Shown here piece by piece: positions 1 through 9,400 of a stretch of DNA of 64,000 bases (its first letter is position 1; each line of letters begins with the position of its first letter). Where the stretch lies: positions 1,894,501 to 1,958,500 of the forward strand of contig NZ_CP018153.1 in NCBI RefSeq assembly GCF_001889005.1, read 5' to 3'. The stretch is from Christiangramia salexigens. Lineage in GTDB: Bacteria; Bacteroidota; Bacteroidia; Flavobacteriales; Flavobacteriaceae. Made by a program: the position numbers and the translations under genes. The notes beneath the pieces were generated by a model. That model did not search any database, was not told the DNA's origin, and saw only the letters and a program-made list of their open reading frames with translations.

Positions 1-153
1 CGGATCCTGATATAGGTGATCAATCCGGTCGGTATTGAATTGAGAAGATCTTCTTTTAAGTCCGTGTACAATGTAACCTTTATTTAAAAGAAATTCACTT
101 AGATAGGCCCCGTCTTGTCCGGTTACCCCGGTAATTAATGCTACTTTTTTCAT
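1..153 (-). CDS. gmd: GDP-mannose 4,6-dehydratase, N-terminal part (runs off left edge)
   Basis: The first 51 residues of a short-chain dehydrogenase-type nucleotide-sugar enzyme are present; the rest lies beyond the left edge. The translation begins [20 protein letters not shown], with the Rossmann NAD(P) motif [11 protein letters not shown] typical of GDP-mannose 4,6-dehydratase, followed by the family hallmark [15 protein letters not shown]. The enzyme converts GDP-mannose to GDP-4-keto-6-deoxymannose, the precursor of GDP-fucose and GDP-rhamnose. It lies directly downstream of the GDP-mannose-forming enzyme, so the two steps are consecutive. The start codon is the ATG complementary to 151-153, 54 bases after the manC stop. 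Confidence 0.9.
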   Translation of the reverse strand, partial: MKKVALITGVTGQDGAYLSEFLLNKGYIVHGLKRRSSQFNTDRIDHLYQDP

Positions 154-207
154 TTTATAAAACTCTGAACTTAAGTCAAAAATTCTTAAGCTGTTATGTA
201 TTAAATT

Positions 208-1206
208 TTAAACCAATATTGAATTAGAACTCTCAAGTTCTGAATAAACCTTCTTCACATCCTGAGACTGCTCTCTGGACAACACCAGATTAGCATCTGA
301 AGTACAAACCAAAATTGAATCTTGAAGTCCAACAAAAGCCGTATAATTCTCAGAACCAATCACCATATTGCCATTTTCATCTACCGGATGTCCCTGAGCT
401 TTCAGGTAATCATATATCGCGTCGAAACTTCCCATATCACTCCACTCAAAATCTGACTTCACTACCTTGATCTTTTCACTGCGCTCCATCACGGCATAGT
501 CCACACTGATAGAAGGGATCTTTAAGGAGGTTTCCAGATCCATCAGGCCGTTCTTATTTTGAAACCAGGCCTCCATACTTTTTGCATAAACCTCCGGCTC
601 GAATTTCTTCAACTCTTCAAGAAACACTCCTGCTTTAAAACAAAACATTCCGCTATTCCATAAAAAATTTCCTTTTTTCAGAAAGGACATGGCAGTATCC
701 AGATCAGGCTTTTCTCTAAAGGCCACAACATCTTCATCATCATGCTCTATATAACCATAGCCAGTTTCCGGCTTTTCCGGCCTAATTCCGAAACATACGA
801 TCTGCCCATCTTCAGCTAAACGGATTGCCTTCTTAATTGCTGACTCATAAGACTCACCTTCTTTGATAATATGATCTGCAGGCGTTACCAATAGAATATC
901 ATCGGGCTTTGCCTCAAGTGCTGCAAATGTGATTGCAGGAGCTGTATTTCTGGGTGTAGCCTCAACAATACTTGAATATCCTATTTTCCCCAGTTTTTTA
1001 AGAGCTGCCACAGACAAATCCTGATTATGAATATTCCCAACCACATTGAGTTTATCTGTAAATGCCGAATTTCTTTTTACTGATAATTCAAAAAGCGAAT
1101 AACCACCAAAAAGATCTATATATTGCTTGGGTCTGGACTTTCTTGAAAGTGGCCATAACCTGCTGCCTACACCACCGGTAAGCAAAACATGAATGATTTT
1201 GGACAT
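208..1206 (-). CDS. manC: Mannose-1-phosphate guanylyltransferase (GDP-mannose synthesis)
   Basis: A nucleotidyltransferase of 332 residues that makes GDP-mannose from mannose-1-phosphate and GTP in the cytoplasm. The signature loop GGVGSRLWPLSR followed by RPKQY is at residues 11-29 and binds the nucleotide and Mg2+; FREKP lies further on. It is the short form, without the phosphomannose isomerase domain fused in many ManC/AlgA proteins. The frame stays open 11 codons upstream to 1239, but I start at the ATG at 1206 because the following residues (MSKIIHVLLTGG) match the family N-terminus. It feeds gmd downstream. A 476-base gap separates it from rmlA, so it may have its own promoter. Confidence 0.93.
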   Translation of the reverse strand: MSKIIHVLLTGGVGSRLWPLSRKSRPKQYIDLFGGYSLFELSVKRNSAFTDKLNVVGNIHNQDLSVAALKKLGKIGYSSIVEATPRNTAPAITFAALEAKPDDILLVTPADHIIKEGESYESAIKKAIRLAEDGQIVCFGIRPEKPETGYGYIEHDDEDVVAFREKPDLDTAMSFLKKGNFLWNSGMFCFKAGVFLEELKKFEPEVYAKSMEAWFQNKNGLMDLETSLKIPSISVDYAVMERSEKIKVVKSDFEWSDMGSFDAIYDYLKAQGHPVDENGNMVIGSENYTAFVGLQDSILVCTSDANLVLSREQSQDVKKVYSELESSNSILV

Positions 1207-1682
1207 TGTAAATTTATAGTTAAAACAGGGCTTCGCCATTGTGAGTCACAGAAATGAACTCACAGAAAAATTTTTTTGGATATAACCTGAAGAAATTTTT
1301 GTCCCGATTGGACAAGTTGTACAAGTAGGGTTGGCCAGGTTTTTACAGGCGGCTAAATTATATCTATTAAAGGATTCGGTCAAGCCTTAAATGTTAAATT
1401 TTTAACCTAAAGACTTCTTAATCATAAACGTTGAAAGGTTTTAAAATTCCGATGAATTGCACTTTAAAGAACTAAAAGTCAAAAAATTTGACGTTTTTTC
1501 ATCTTTTTTTAACCCTGTTAAATAATTCTTAAAAATAACTTAATCGATTAGGAATTTATTAACGGCAGTTTTTGGTGAGTTTTGTGATTTTATACTCTAA
1601 AAAAGAAGCTTTGTTCCATCAAACAGAAATGAAGATAGGTTTAAATACAAGGTCATCTATTACACACAAAATAAACATTCCC
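1207..1682. other. AT-rich intergenic region between rmlA and manC
   Basis: No credible coding frame is seen in these 476 bases. Two small symmetric features are visible: a 6-base inverted repeat GTGAGT/ACTCAC at 1241-1263, which overlaps a direct repeat TCACAGAAA, and a palindrome GTCAAA-aaa-TTTGAC at 1488-1502. No clear TAnnTTTG promoter element was found on the minus strand. The region probably serves as the leader of manC, but this is inference. Confidence 0.4.
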
Positions 1683-2561
1683 TTATTTACGAGCTGCCCG
1701 CTTAAGAAGATATTGGCCGTATTCGTTCTTTTGGAGTTCATCGGCTAATTTGATCAACTGATCTTTACCAATATAAGCTTTTTCAAAGGCTATCTCTTCA
1801 AGGCAGGCGACCTTTAAACCCTGACGTTTTTCAATAGTATGTATGAAATTGGAAGCTTCAAGCATGGACTCATGTGTACCCGTATCCAGCCAGGCATATC
1901 CACGCCCCATCAATTCCACCTTAAGCTCTTTTCTTCTAAGGAATTCTTCGTTTACCGAAGTGATCTCCAGCTCCCCTCTTTTACTCGGCCTTATTTTCTT
2001 TGCTATATCCACTACCGTATTAGGATAAAAATACAGCCCGATCACCGCATAATTACTTTTTGGAGCATCAGGTTTTTCTTCTATACTGGTCACATTCCCT
2101 TCTCCATCAAAAGCAGCTACGCCATATCTTTCGGGGTCGTTCACGTAGTATCCAAAAATAGTTGCTTTCCCCTGCTCTTTTACGTTCTCAACAGACTGCT
2201 TCAGCAATGCGCTAAGACCATGACCATGAAAAATATTATCCCCAAGAACCAGGCACACATCATCATCACCAATAAAATCTTCACCAATTATAAATGCCTG
2301 AGCCAAACCATCGGGACTTGGCTGAACTTTATACTCAAATTTCATCCCGAGATCCTCTCCACTACCTAATAGCCTTTCAAAATGAGGGAGATCATCTGGC
2401 GTGGATATAATAAGCACCTCTCTGATCCCGGCCAGCATCAAAACCGACAAGGGATAATAGATCATTGGCTTATCATATATACTTAAAAGCTGTTTAGACA
2501 CACCTTTGGTAATTGGATATAAACGTGTGCCGGAACCTCCAGCGAGAACAATCCCTTTCAT
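1683..2561 (-). CDS. rmlA: Glucose-1-phosphate thymidylyltransferase
   Basis: A dTDP-glucose synthase of 292 residues, the usual family length. It makes dTDP-glucose from glucose-1-phosphate and dTTP. The nucleotide-binding signature [11 protein letters not shown] is at residues 8-18, followed by KQLL and [14 protein letters not shown] and the [11 protein letters not shown] motif are also present. The gene follows rmlB with no intervening base, so they are co-transcribed and its product is the substrate of RmlB. The rmlC and rmlD genes for dTDP-rhamnose are not in the window; they may lie further left, or the 4-keto sugar may be used for another deoxysugar. Confidence 0.95.
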   Translation of the reverse strand: MKGIVLAGGSGTRLYPITKGVSKQLLSIYDKPMIYYPLSVLMLAGIREVLIISTPDDLPHFERLLGSGEDLGMKFEYKVQPSPDGLAQAFIIGEDFIGDDDVCLVLGDNIFHGHGLSALLKQSVENVKEQGKATIFGYYVNDPERYGVAAFDGEGNVTSIEEKPDAPKSNYAVIGLYFYPNTVVDIAKKIRPSKRGELEITSVNEEFLRRKELKVELMGRGYAWLDTGTHESMLEASNFIHTIEKRQGLKVACLEEIAFEKAYIGKDQLIKLADELQKNEYGQYLLKRAARK

Positions 2562-3614
2562 TTATTTGTGATTATATTGTTTAGAGTAATACTCCATATA
2601 TTTTCCTGAAGTTACATTTTTAAACCAAACTTCATTACTGAGATACCAATCTATGGTTTTTTCCAGACCTTTTTCAAAACTAACGGAAGGTTTCCACCCC
2701 ATCTCTTCAGATATCTTGGATGCATCTATAGCATAGCGTTTATCATGACCCGGCCTATCCTTAATAAAACTGATCAGTTGCCGGGAATCTCCAGACTGCC
2801 TGCCAAGTTTTCTATCCATGATCTCACAGAGAAGATAAGCCAGATCTATATTCTGCCATTCATTAAGCCCGCCTATATTATAATTCTCTTTATTTCTTCC
2901 CTTATGAAAAACCAGATCAATGGCTTCGGCATGGTCCTCAACATACAACCAATCCCGCGTATATTTACCATCACCGTAAACTGGCAAGGCTTTCTTATTG
3001 ATAATATTGTTTATAAATAAGGGTATTAACTTTTCCGGAAACTGATTAGGCCCGTAGTTATTCGAGCAATTAGTAATGATATATGGAAGATCAAAGGTTT
3101 CCCCGTAGGATCTCACAAAATGATCTGAACTCGCCTTTGAAGCCGAATATGGGGAATTTGGGCTATATGAAGTTGTTTCTGTAAACAAGCCCGTCTCCCC
3201 TAAACTCCCATACACCTCATCTGTGCTAACATGATAGAATAATTTATCTTCCAAATCACTTTTCCAACTATCTCTGGCAGCATTCAGCAAATTTACAGTT
3301 CCAAAAACATTGGTTTTCACAAATGCCAATGGATCTGAAATAGAGCGATCCACATGGGATTCTGCCGCAAGATGGATTACCTTATCAAATTGATATTTTT
3401 TAAATAATTCATTTATCTCTGAAGCATCTCTAATATCAGCTTTTAAAAAGGTATAATTCGACTGATTCTCTACATCCTTCAGGTTTTCCAAATTACCGGC
3501 ATAAGTAAGAGCATCAAGATTAAAGATCTGATAATTTGGATATTTGTTTACGAATAAACGCGCTACATGGGATCCGATAAAGCCGGCACCTCCGGTAATT
3601 AATACTTTTTCCAT
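2562..3614 (-). CDS. rmlB: dTDP-glucose 4,6-dehydratase
   Basis: An extended short-chain dehydrogenase of 350 residues converting dTDP-glucose to dTDP-4-keto-6-deoxyglucose. The NAD-binding motif TGGAGFIGSHV is at residues 7-17. The catalytic acid pair is in STDEVYG, and the Tyr-x3-Lys pair is in YSASK. It starts 2 bases after the cysQ stop and abuts rmlA, so it belongs to the minus-strand polysaccharide operon headed by the UpxY-like gene. Confidence 0.95.
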   Translation of the reverse strand: MEKVLITGGAGFIGSHVARLFVNKYPNYQIFNLDALTYAGNLENLKDVENQSNYTFLKADIRDASEINELFKKYQFDKVIHLAAESHVDRSISDPLAFVKTNVFGTVNLLNAARDSWKSDLEDKLFYHVSTDEVYGSLGETGLFTETTSYSPNSPYSASKASSDHFVRSYGETFDLPYIITNCSNNYGPNQFPEKLIPLFINNIINKKALPVYGDGKYTRDWLYVEDHAEAIDLVFHKGRNKENYNIGGLNEWQNIDLAYLLCEIMDRKLGRQSGDSRQLISFIKDRPGHDKRYAIDASKISEEMGWKPSVSFEKGLEKTIDWYLSNEVWFKNVTSGKYMEYYSKQYNHK

Positions 3615-3616
3615 TT

Positions 3617-4405
3617 TTATTTTACTAAAAACCAGTTATTCAATAATTGCTCTCTGTTATAGAGCATCTCCTCCTGAGTTTTATAATCCATAACTGTTTT
3701 ACCGGCAAAGGTACAGATAGCCTGTCCGGCAGCCGTATCCCACTCCATGGTAGGTGCCAAACGAGGATATTCATCGGCCTGCCCCTCTGCCACCATACAT
3801 AGTTTCAGAGAACTTCCCTTAGAGATGGTTTCCACCTTACCATGTTCTTTTTCCAGAGACGCTATATATTCCTCCGTTTCAGGGGAAAGATGAGATTTAC
3901 TGGCCACCACCGTGAAATGCTCCTTATTCACGTTTTTAGGAAGGTTACCTGCCTTTGAAGAAATTTCTTCCAGACTGCTGAATTCTGTTATATCATCAAG
4001 CTTAAAAGCTCCGTTTTCCTTATCTGCAAAATAGAGTTGTCTTAAAGCCGGCACGTAGATCACTCCCAGGATTGGCTTCTGGTCTTCCACCAATGCAATA
4101 TTCACGGTGAATTCTCCATTTCGCTTGATAAACTCCTTGGTCCCGTCTATAGGATCAACGATCCACAGTTGTTTCCAATCTTTTCTTTCCTCATAAGAAA
4201 GGTCTTTTCCTTCTTCAGAAAGTACTGGAATCCCGGTATCCTTTAAATGCTTCATGATTATTTCATGAGAAGCTAGATCTGCTTTGGTCAGCGGAGAATC
4301 ATCTCCTTTAAAATCCACTTCAAAATCTTCATTCTCATAGATCGCCATGATGCGCTTCCCTGATTCCAGAGAGGCTTTTATAGCTATTTCTAATAATTGT
4401 TCCAT
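3617..4405 (-). CDS. cysQ: 3'(2'),5'-bisphosphate nucleotidase, inositol monophosphatase family
   Basis: A Mg2+-dependent, Li+-sensitive-type phosphatase of 262 residues that hydrolyses 3'-phosphoadenosine 5'-phosphate, a by-product of sulfate activation. The family motifs are in order: SEEGKDL (metal site 1), DPIDGTKEF (metal site 2) and EWDTAAGQAI near the C-terminus. The location in a sugar-nucleotide operon suggests a link to sulfated polysaccharide production, but that is inference. The first palindromic repeat lies 23 bases upstream of the start codon. Confidence 0.9.
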   Translation of the reverse strand: MEQLLEIAIKASLESGKRIMAIYENEDFEVDFKGDDSPLTKADLASHEIIMKHLKDTGIPVLSEEGKDLSYEERKDWKQLWIVDPIDGTKEFIKRNGEFTVNIALVEDQKPILGVIYVPALRQLYFADKENGAFKLDDITEFSSLEEISSKAGNLPKNVNKEHFTVVASKSHLSPETEEYIASLEKEHGKVETISKGSSLKLCMVAEGQADEYPRLAPTMEWDTAAGQAICTFAGKTVMDYKTQEEMLYNREQLLNNWFLVK

Positions 4406-4428
4406 GTAATAACTTGAAATTTTTCCAC

Positions 4429-4548
4429 CGTCAGTTCGAGTGATCCCGATGAAATCGGGATTGTATCGAGAACGACGGTTTTATGTACATATACTTCTCG
4501 ATACGATTTCTTCTCCGCTTCACTTCGAAGGAATCACTCGAAGTGACG
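4429..4548. repeat. Palindromic intergenic repeat, family A, copy 1
   Basis: A 120-base element, nearly identical to 4925-5042 and in the same orientation. The outer arms CGTCAGTTCGAGTGAT (4429-4444) and ATCACTCGAAGTGACG (4533-4548) are inverted repeats with one mismatch. A second inner pair is TTGTATCGAGAA and TTCTCGATACGA. The left half holds a perfect small hairpin TCCCGAT-gaa-ATCGGGA. The transcript could fold into a long cruciform. It ends 5 bases before the stop codon of the GIY-YIG gene. Confidence 0.93.
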
Positions 4549-4553
4549 CTAAC

Positions 4554-4844
4554 TTAATTAAATTTTTTCTTTGCAAGATTCGGCAGATCCGAATATCGCC
4601 CGGCGATCAGTGCCTCTTTCTTAAATTTTGACCAGTTTTTGATCTGTTTCTCCTTTGAAATAGCAATGGTTATATCGGAAAATTCAGAATACCAAACCAG
4701 TTCAACCGGTCTTCGTTTAGCAGTATAACTTTTTGGATCTTCACCCATTTGGTGATCTACCAGTCTTTTTTCAAGATTTGAAGCAACTCCTGTATAATAA
4801 GTTCCATCTGAACACCTGAGTATATATACATAGCTTAACTCCAT
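4554..4844 (-). CDS. Small GIY-YIG family endonuclease
   Basis: A free-standing GIY-YIG domain of 96 residues (YhbQ/URI-like). Visible catalytic features are the first strand YVYIL (residues 5-9), the YIG-equivalent YYTG (16-19), the catalytic Arg27 in LEKRLVDH, and Glu65 in KEKQIKNW, so the active site looks intact. Proteins of this family cut or nick DNA through a Tyr/Arg/Glu site; the target of this one is unknown. The gene lies between two copies of a 118-120 bp palindromic repeat in direct orientation, which suggests the nuclease is tied to the repeats. There is no DNA-binding domain beyond the core. Confidence 0.88.
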   Translation of the reverse strand: MELSYVYILRCSDGTYYTGVASNLEKRLVDHQMGEDPKSYTAKRRPVELVWYSEFSDITIAISKEKQIKNWSKFKKEALIAGRYSDLPNLAKKKFN

Positions 4845-4924
4845 GCTTTATAAACCTTCTTGACACATTAGTCCAAAAATCTCATTTACGAAAAACACTC
4901 AATGTGACGACCTTCGTTTGATGC

Positions 4925-5042
4925 CGTCAGTTCGAGTGATCCCGATGAAATCGGGATTGTATCGAGAACGACGGTTTTGTACACTTACTTCTCGATACGA
5001 TCTCTTCTCCGCTTCGCTTCGAAGGAATCACTCGAAGTGACG
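4925..5042. repeat. Palindromic intergenic repeat, family A, copy 2
   Basis: A 118-base element in the same orientation as 4429-4548, differing at only a handful of positions and by a two-base length change near the centre. The outer arms CGTCAGTTCGAGTGAT and ATCACTCGAAGTGACG and the inner TCCCGAT hairpin are unchanged. It lies 80 bases upstream of the GIY-YIG start codon, so the two copies frame the gene. A short stretch at 4905-4919 resembles a decayed end of the same element. Confidence 0.93.
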
Positions 5043-5193
5043 TGATGCGATAGACTTTACAAATTCATAATCCTTTCTTAGGGGAGTTATATTAAGATTC
5101 TAATCCCTTCAATATTAAAAATAAACAATTATTAGGAACTCCCCACAATCCAATAAACAGATAGAAATCAGAGTTTTTAGTGAATTTAAAACC

Positions 5194-5667
5194 TTAAATA
5201 AGATCCTTCAGACTCGCTGTTAAGGTCCAGCCCAGACCGGGAAGTAGGAGTTTTAATGTTTTATTTCCGGTTTCTTTGACGATGGCTTTATTATTGGCAA
5301 GTTTTCCGTTTTTGATCTCTACTTCGTCTCCAGGCTTAAAGTCCCTTACCTTAAAATCTTCCAGGCTGTCATTATTCAACCAGGATTTGATCACCTCGAT
5401 CTCTTCAGGTTTCACTACCGCAGGCTTCTTAAGCCAGTGAAGATAGCTCAATACCCCGGGAGCCTGAAAAACCTGATTTCGGTTCTTCTCCTCCAGTTTC
5501 ACAAAAACATAAGATTTGAATAACGGACTTGTAACTTTCCGCTTGCGATCGCTCCATTGCCGTATCTCAGTATACACCGGACAATAGACCTCAACTCCCA
5601 GACCTTCCAAAAGGGCTGCGGTTTTTATTTCATGCTGGGGCTTTGTACGAACAACATACCAATGCAT
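5194..5667 (-). CDS. UpxY/RfaH-like NusG paralogue, transcription antiterminator
   Basis: A NusG-family protein of 157 residues. The N-terminal NGN domain begins MHWYVVRTKPQHE and contains the PLFKSYVFVKL core; the C-terminal KOW-like part starts near residue 110 (FKPGDEVEIKNG). It is shorter than housekeeping NusG and matches specialised paralogues such as RfaH and Bacteroides UpxY. Those ride on RNA polymerase and allow read-through of long surface polysaccharide operons. It is the first minus-strand gene upstream of GIY-YIG, cysQ, rmlB, rmlA, manC and gmd, the position UpxY genes occupy. About 350 bases separate it from the GIY-YIG start. Confidence 0.88.
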   Translation of the reverse strand: MHWYVVRTKPQHEIKTAALLEGLGVEVYCPVYTEIRQWSDRKRKVTSPLFKSYVFVKLEEKNRNQVFQAPGVLSYLHWLKKPAVVKPEEIEVIKSWLNNDSLEDFKVRDFKPGDEVEIKNGKLANNKAIVKETGNKTLKLLLPGLGWTLTASLKDLI

Positions 5668-6100
5668 TTATATAGCTTTTTAAGCGCCTGCAAAGAAACG
5701 AAATTTTCAGACCATTTCATAAGTAGGAAGAATCAGCTACTTATTTATTATTGCAATGCTTTCTGTGATTCATACATCGATATTAAAGTAGTGATTATTA
5801 AGTTTTTATCTCACTATTTTTCAATCGACGCTGTTTGTAATTTAAAGTCGAATACTATAAATATCAATTCGTAGAAGCAAGGCGACTGAGAGATCTCATT
5901 CTGAACAACCAATTTTGAAAGGGGAAACACCAATAGCTAACCCAGATCTCTCAATACGTTCGAGATGACTATGAATCAGAAATAATGAATACCCTAAACA
6001 AAACCTTTTCAGTCCGAGATTTTCAGGCTTTACTCAGGACAAGGTTAAAAATCACTTCGACTGTGCTCAGGCTAAACTTCCCGCCCCTAATATTCAGACA
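5668..6100. other. Non-coding stretch with decayed repeats
   Basis: No credible gene is seen between the upxY-like start and the tRNA-Gln terminator. The stretch contains a degenerate palindromic element (5873-5969, listed separately) and fragments such as CACTTCGACTGTGCTCAGGC around 6053-6072 that look like remnants of another intergenic repeat. The polysaccharide operon promoter must lie near 5668-5760. I see only a weak near-match (CAAAGAAA on the plus strand, expected CAAAnnTA) at about 5691. Confidence 0.5.
5873..5969. repeat. Degenerate palindromic repeat, family B
   Basis: Inverted arms CTGAGAGATCT (5886-5896) and AGATCTCTCAA (5944-5954) match at 10 of 11 positions. The flanks GAAGCAAGGCGACT on the left and CGTTCGAGATGAC on the right resemble the flanks of the element at 22835-22913. 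The middle has decayed and forms no obvious hairpin. I read it as a non-coding member of a second dispersed intergenic repeat family. Confidence 0.6.
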
Positions 6101-6101
6101 T

Positions 6102-6132
6102 AAAAAAACCCGAACTTTTCAGTTCGGGTTTT
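6102..6132 (-). terminator. Rho-independent terminator of tRNA-Gln
   Basis: A perfect 12-bp stem AAAACCCGAACT (6104-6115) / AGTTCGGGTTTT (6121-6132) with a 5-base loop. On the minus strand it runs into a T tract, immediately downstream of the tRNA-Gln gene. Confidence 0.93.
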
Positions 6133-6140
6133 GCACTTTG

Positions 6141-6213
6141 TTGGCCTACTAGGGCTCGAACCTAGACTCTTCTGGACCAAAACCAGACGTGTTGCCAGTT
6201 ACACCATAGGCCA
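6141..6213 (-). tRNA. tRNA-Gln (anticodon TTG)
   Basis: A 73-base cloverleaf. The acceptor strands TGGCCTA and TAGGCCA pair over 7 bp, with A as discriminator and no encoded CCA. The anticodon arm TCTGG-TTTTGGT-CCAGA gives anticodon TTG (glutamine). The T arm has the standard GGTTCGAGCC core. It is a stand-alone gene with a clear promoter upstream and a terminator 9 bases downstream. Confidence 0.97.
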
Positions 6214-6230
6214 ATGCTTAAATGCGGATG

Positions 6231-6261
6231 CAAATTTAGCACAAACTTTAATTTACACAAA
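6231..6261 (-). promoter_or_regulatory. Promoter of tRNA-Gln
   Basis: On the minus strand the sequence is TTTG, 19 bases, then TAAATTTG, an exact match to the Bacteroidota consensus (TTTG at -33, TAnnTTTG at -7). The -7 element ends at 6231, 17 bases before the mature 5' end of the tRNA at 6213. Confidence 0.9.
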
Positions 6262-6425
6262 CTTTTTACTCAAATTTTCTTGCATTTTTTTCGCTTTTGC
6301 TTCAGGAATTCCGTGAGCTCTTCATTTTCAGCTTTTTCGAAAATAAATCCTTTTCCACTTCGTTTTTAAAGCATTCAGCATTTTATTATTAAATTCGCCA
6401 CTTTAGTACAACTACACTACTTTTT

Positions 6426-9400
6426 ATGACAGATTTCAATTTTAGTAAGTGGAACAAAATTCTGGGCTGGCTCGTTTTTGTTATCGCTCTTACTACTTAT
6501 ACGCTAAGCCTGGAACCAACGGCGAGTTTCTGGGACGCCGGTGAATATATTGCTACCTCAGCAAATCTTGAAGTGGGGCATCCCCCCGGAGCTCCCTTCT
6601 ATCAAATGATGGGTGCCTTTTTTGCCACCTTTGCACCAGATAATTCCCAGGTTGCTCTTATGATCAACTTTATGTCTGGATTTGCAAGCGCCATAGCTGT
6701 AATGTTCATGTTCTGGTCTATTAGCATCCTGGTTCTAAAAATAGCAGGACCCAGAGATGAATTAAGCATTTCAAAAAAAGTAGCAGTATTAGGAAGTGCT
6801 CTTGTTGGGTCACTTGCCTTTACCTTTACAGATAGTTTTTGGTTCAACGCCGTAGAAGCCGAGGTTTACGCCATGGCCGCCTGTTTCATGTCGGTAATGT
6901 TCTACCTGGGCCTATTATGGGAGAGAGACATGTTTACCCCACGTGGAAACAAATGGATCATCCTTATATCACTTATTATAGGACTCTCTTTCGGGGTGCA
7001 TTTTATGGGATTACTTACCCTGCCCGCGATAGGATTCCTATATTATTTCAAGAATTATAAGGAGGTAACAGTTAAGAACTTTATCATCGCGAATATTGTA
7101 GTGGTCGCTGTGCTGATGTTCATCTTTAAATTATTACTGCCTTATACCCTGACCTTCTTCTCTGCTTCCGAATTATTCTTCACCAATAATCTCGGAATGC
7201 CATTTAATACGGGTACCATAGTCGCCTTATTGGTGATCGTGGCCATTTTTTATTACGCCATCAACTACACCAGAAAGAAGAACCTTTATAAATACAACAC
7301 CTTACTGCTTTGCATACTGTTCGTTTTAGTAGGATTTTCCAGCTGGGTGATGCTTCCTATTCGAAGTAATGCTCCAACAGTCATTAACGAGAACAGTCCA
7401 GATAACGCCAGGGAATTACTGGCCTATTATAACAGGGAACAATATGGGGAGACCCACCTTTTCTACGGTCCTCAGTGGTCTGAAATGTATTCGGGACTTG
7501 ATGAAAACAATCCTTATGAGGATGCCAAGCCGAAATATGAAAAGGACGAAGAACTTGGCAAATATGTGATCGTAAACGATTATAAGAATGCCAAGCAAAA
7601 TCTGGATGATGATCACAAGGCACTACTCCCCAGAATGTGGAGTACAGAGCATGCCGTGAATTACATGGAATTCACGGGTCCGCTGGAATTTAAGATCAAA
7701 CCTGAATATCAGGGAGAAGAAAGATTACTTTCAGCCGTTAACGATTTCAAGTCCCAGTTCTCTAGAGGCGAACGTGATATGGAAGATTATCACAACTTCC
7801 TGAGACAATTTGGAGATTATCTGGATGTTGAAAAACCGAGTTTCGCAGATAATATCGCTTACTTACTAGAGTATCAGATAGGCTATATGTACTGGCGCTA
7901 TTTTATGTGGAATTTTACCGGACGTCAGGATGATAATCAGGGGAAATACAACGACCTGCATGGAAACTGGTTAAGCGGAATTGACTTTATAGATGAAATG
8001 CATATTGGGCCGCAGGACAATCTACCTTCAGATATTAAAAATAACAAAGCGCGAAACACCTATTATTTCCTTCCTTTCATTCTGGGAATCATCGGACTCG
8101 TATTTCATTTGAAACGAGACAAGAAGAATTTCTGGGTATTAATGGTATTCTTCCTTTTTACCGGGATCGCCTTAAAGATATACCTGAATGAAAGACCTTT
8201 CGAGCCACGTGAAAGGGATTATGCTCTGGTAGGATCCTTCTATGTTTTTGCGATGTGGATAGGTTTCGGGGTTTACGCGCTATTCGATAAACTAAGACAT
8301 TACCTAAGTCCGAAGATCGTAGCTCCCGTGGTTATTGGCGCCAGCCTATTATGTGTGCCGGTTTTACTGGCTTCAGAAAACTGGGATGATCACGACAGGT
8401 CTAAGAGAGATTCGGCATTGGTCATGGCCAAGATGTACCTTGACTCTGTAGACGAAAATGGAATTTTGTTTACCATAGGTGATAACGACACCTTCGCTCT
8501 ATGGTATGCTCAGCAGATCGAAAAATACAGAACAGACGTAAGGGTAATTAATACAAGCCTGCTCGCAACCGACTGGTATATAGACCAGATGAAGCGAAAG
8601 GCTTTTGAAAGTGATGCTGTGCCATCGCAGCTTACCAACGATTTCTATAACGGAAAGAATGATGCCATCTTCCTAAGAGAACTCACTCAGGACACATTGC
8701 GCATAGATACCTGGATGAATTATATACAGAATGAAGATCCACGAACAAAAGCGGAACTTCAAAGTGGGACTATGATCAACACGTTCCCCTCTAAACATAT
8801 TCGCATTCCCGTTAATAAACAGACGGTTCTTGAGAAGAATATTGTTGAAGAAGATGAAGCAGATCAGATCGTAGACCATATAGACGTTACCATCAAAGAT
8901 CAGGTACTATACAAAAACCGGATCCTGATGTTCGATATTATTGCAAACAATAATTGGGAAAGACCGATCTACTTTACCGGTGGAAGCTTTGGCGATGAAG
9001 ATTATTTATGGATGAAGGATTACCTTCAGCTGGACGGAGTAGCCTATAAACTGGTTCCCTTAAAAACTCCACTGAACCCAAGAAATCCTTTCGACATGGG
9101 AAGAGTGAATACAGACAAAATGTATGATATCGTGACCAATTGGGATTGGGGAAGCATGGGCTCTTCTGAGATCTATCACGATCCGGAAACCAGAAAGAAC
9201 TCCATAACCTATAGAAGCAACCTTGCGAGATTGACCGAAAATCTTCTTCAGGAAGGAGACACTACCAGAGCCGAAGAGATCCTGGATCTTGGAATGAAGA
9301 ATATGCCGGTGGAATATTATGAATATTACACCCTGCTTGAGCCATTCATAAGCGGATATTACGAGGTCAATAAACCTGAAAAAGCCATGGCATTATGGAA

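Noticed and set aside
1839..2369. A 176-codon open frame on the plus strand
   Set aside because: It is antisense to rmlA, whose protein is unmistakable, and has no recognisable fold or codon use typical of its neighbours.
4429..5042. CRISPR array
   Set aside because: Only two copies of a long palindromic element occur, with a gene between them rather than short regular spacers, and no cas genes are present.
4429..5042. Insertion sequence or integron
   Set aside because: No transposase or integrase is present and no target duplication could be identified; the repeats carry no coding sequence.
5557..5874. A 105-codon open frame on the plus strand
   Set aside because: It overlaps the start of the UpxY-like gene on the opposite strand and continues into AT-rich non-coding sequence.
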